Of a DNA stretch of 6,025 nt, positions 5,785-6,025 are shown piece by piece. Position 1 is the stretch's first letter; each line of letters starts with the position of its first letter. Position numbers and translations under genes: made by a program. The notes under the pieces were generated by a model, which was given only the letters and a program-made list of their open reading frames with translations, did no database searches and was not told where the DNA came from. This DNA comes from Bacteroidia bacterium. Lineage in GTDB: Bacteria > Bacteroidota > Bacteroidia > Bacteroidales > P3. The stretch is from the NCBI GenBank assembly GCA_025999775.1, contig BNXT01000092.1:1-6025 (forward strand), given 5' to 3'.

Positions 5785-6025
5785 TGACTGTTTTCACAGG
5801 TGAAAATATCGTTGGCGGAACCTCTACAAAAAGTGTGATCCAGCCAGCCATAGCGCCATTCCACAAGCCCGGATGTTCCAATGCTTTGAGACGACGAGCG
5901 CCATACGATTTTTCACTGATAAAGCCGGTTTGATAATCAATATAACGTTTTAAATCAAACTGTTGACCTTTGTGATCTTTTAAACCACAAACCATGAAAA
6001 CAGGATTGAAATAAGCGGATTTATC
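5708..6025 (-). CDS. DUF4301 family protein, C-terminal part (continues past the right edge)
   Basis: The frame is open at the right edge and reads DKSAYFNPVFMVCGLKDHKG, QQFDLKRYIDYQTGFISEKS, LKALEHPGLWNGAMAGW, LFVEVPPTIFSPVKTVNDLL and RPEHQ. This is the conserved C-terminal end of DUF4301 proteins, Bacteroidota proteins of about 500 residues whose function I do not know; they carry a nucleotidyltransferase-like look in parts I cannot see here. The ATG at 5995 is internal, not a start. In relatives I recall, the protein ends at or just after the RPEHQ/REQHQ residues. Here 16 extra residues (PKSFHSVEFYSALHRR) follow, translated out of frame from RNase HI sequence, so the native stop appears to have been lost at a junction near 5760-5730. 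Confidence 0.8.
   Translation of the reverse strand, partial: DKSAYFNPVFMVCGLKDHKGQQFDLKRYIDYQTGFISEKSYGARRLKALEHPGLWNGAMAGWITLFVEVPPTIFSPVKTVNDLLRPEHQPKSFHSVEFYSALHRR

Noticed and set aside
5993..5995. ATG as the start of a small 95-residue protein
   Set aside because: The frame continues to the right edge with DUF4301 family sequence (DKSAYFNPVF), so this Met is internal.
1..6025. CRISPR array, tRNA/rRNA genes, insertion sequence or prophage remnant
   Set aside because: No spaced repeats beyond the two-copy 16-mer, no cloverleaf or rRNA motifs, and no transposase, integrase or phage structural genes were seen.

Overview
The window reads as a Bacteroidales/Bacteroidota chromosome fragment, probably from a fermentative anaerobe. 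The evidence is a Bacteroidetes-type DnaB helicase, a DUF4301 protein (a family I know from this phylum), a Bacteroides-type RNase HI core, A-rich leaders with little Shine-Dalgarno signal, and two copies of a TATATTTG element matching the Bacteroidetes -7 consensus TAnnTTTG. HydG implies [FeFe]-hydrogenase and hence H2 metabolism. All calls rest on recalled family motifs; no database search was run.

Layout. The left part is rightward. A reading frame open at the left edge begins with the C-terminal part of an LD-carboxypeptidase (LdcA, peptidase S66) and passes without a stop into DnaB lacking its first ~70 residues (3-1469). It is followed by an intact hydG (1475-2905) and a small flavin-reductase-like FMN protein (2916-3470), with gaps of 5 and 10 nt, so these could be one transcript. 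Facing them across 24 nt is an intact, secreted bleomycin hydrolase/aminopeptidase C-like protease on the minus strand (3495-4871). An AT-rich upstream region carries a 16-bp repeat with 20-bp period that contains two promoter-like elements.

The right part is leftward and rearranged. The C-terminus of a DUF4301 protein enters from the right edge (6025-5708). It overlaps, in another frame, an ORF (5784-4984) made of an RNase HI catalytic core fragment joined in frame to the C-terminal periplasmic/transmembrane end of a Bacteroidales VWA/BatA-like membrane protein.

The main observation is therefore three abrupt joins between unrelated conserved genes: LdcA|DnaB near 129, RNase HI|VWA-type protein near 5420, and DUF4301|RNase HI near 5730-5760. 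All join genes in the same orientation, and two keep frame. Three central genes look normal. The economical explanations are deletions or misassembly at short matches, because an essential helicase and two catalytic enzymes each lose expected parts. A real set of domain fusions is possible but less likely. I see no convincing new multi-gene system, RNA gene, CRISPR array or insertion sequence.
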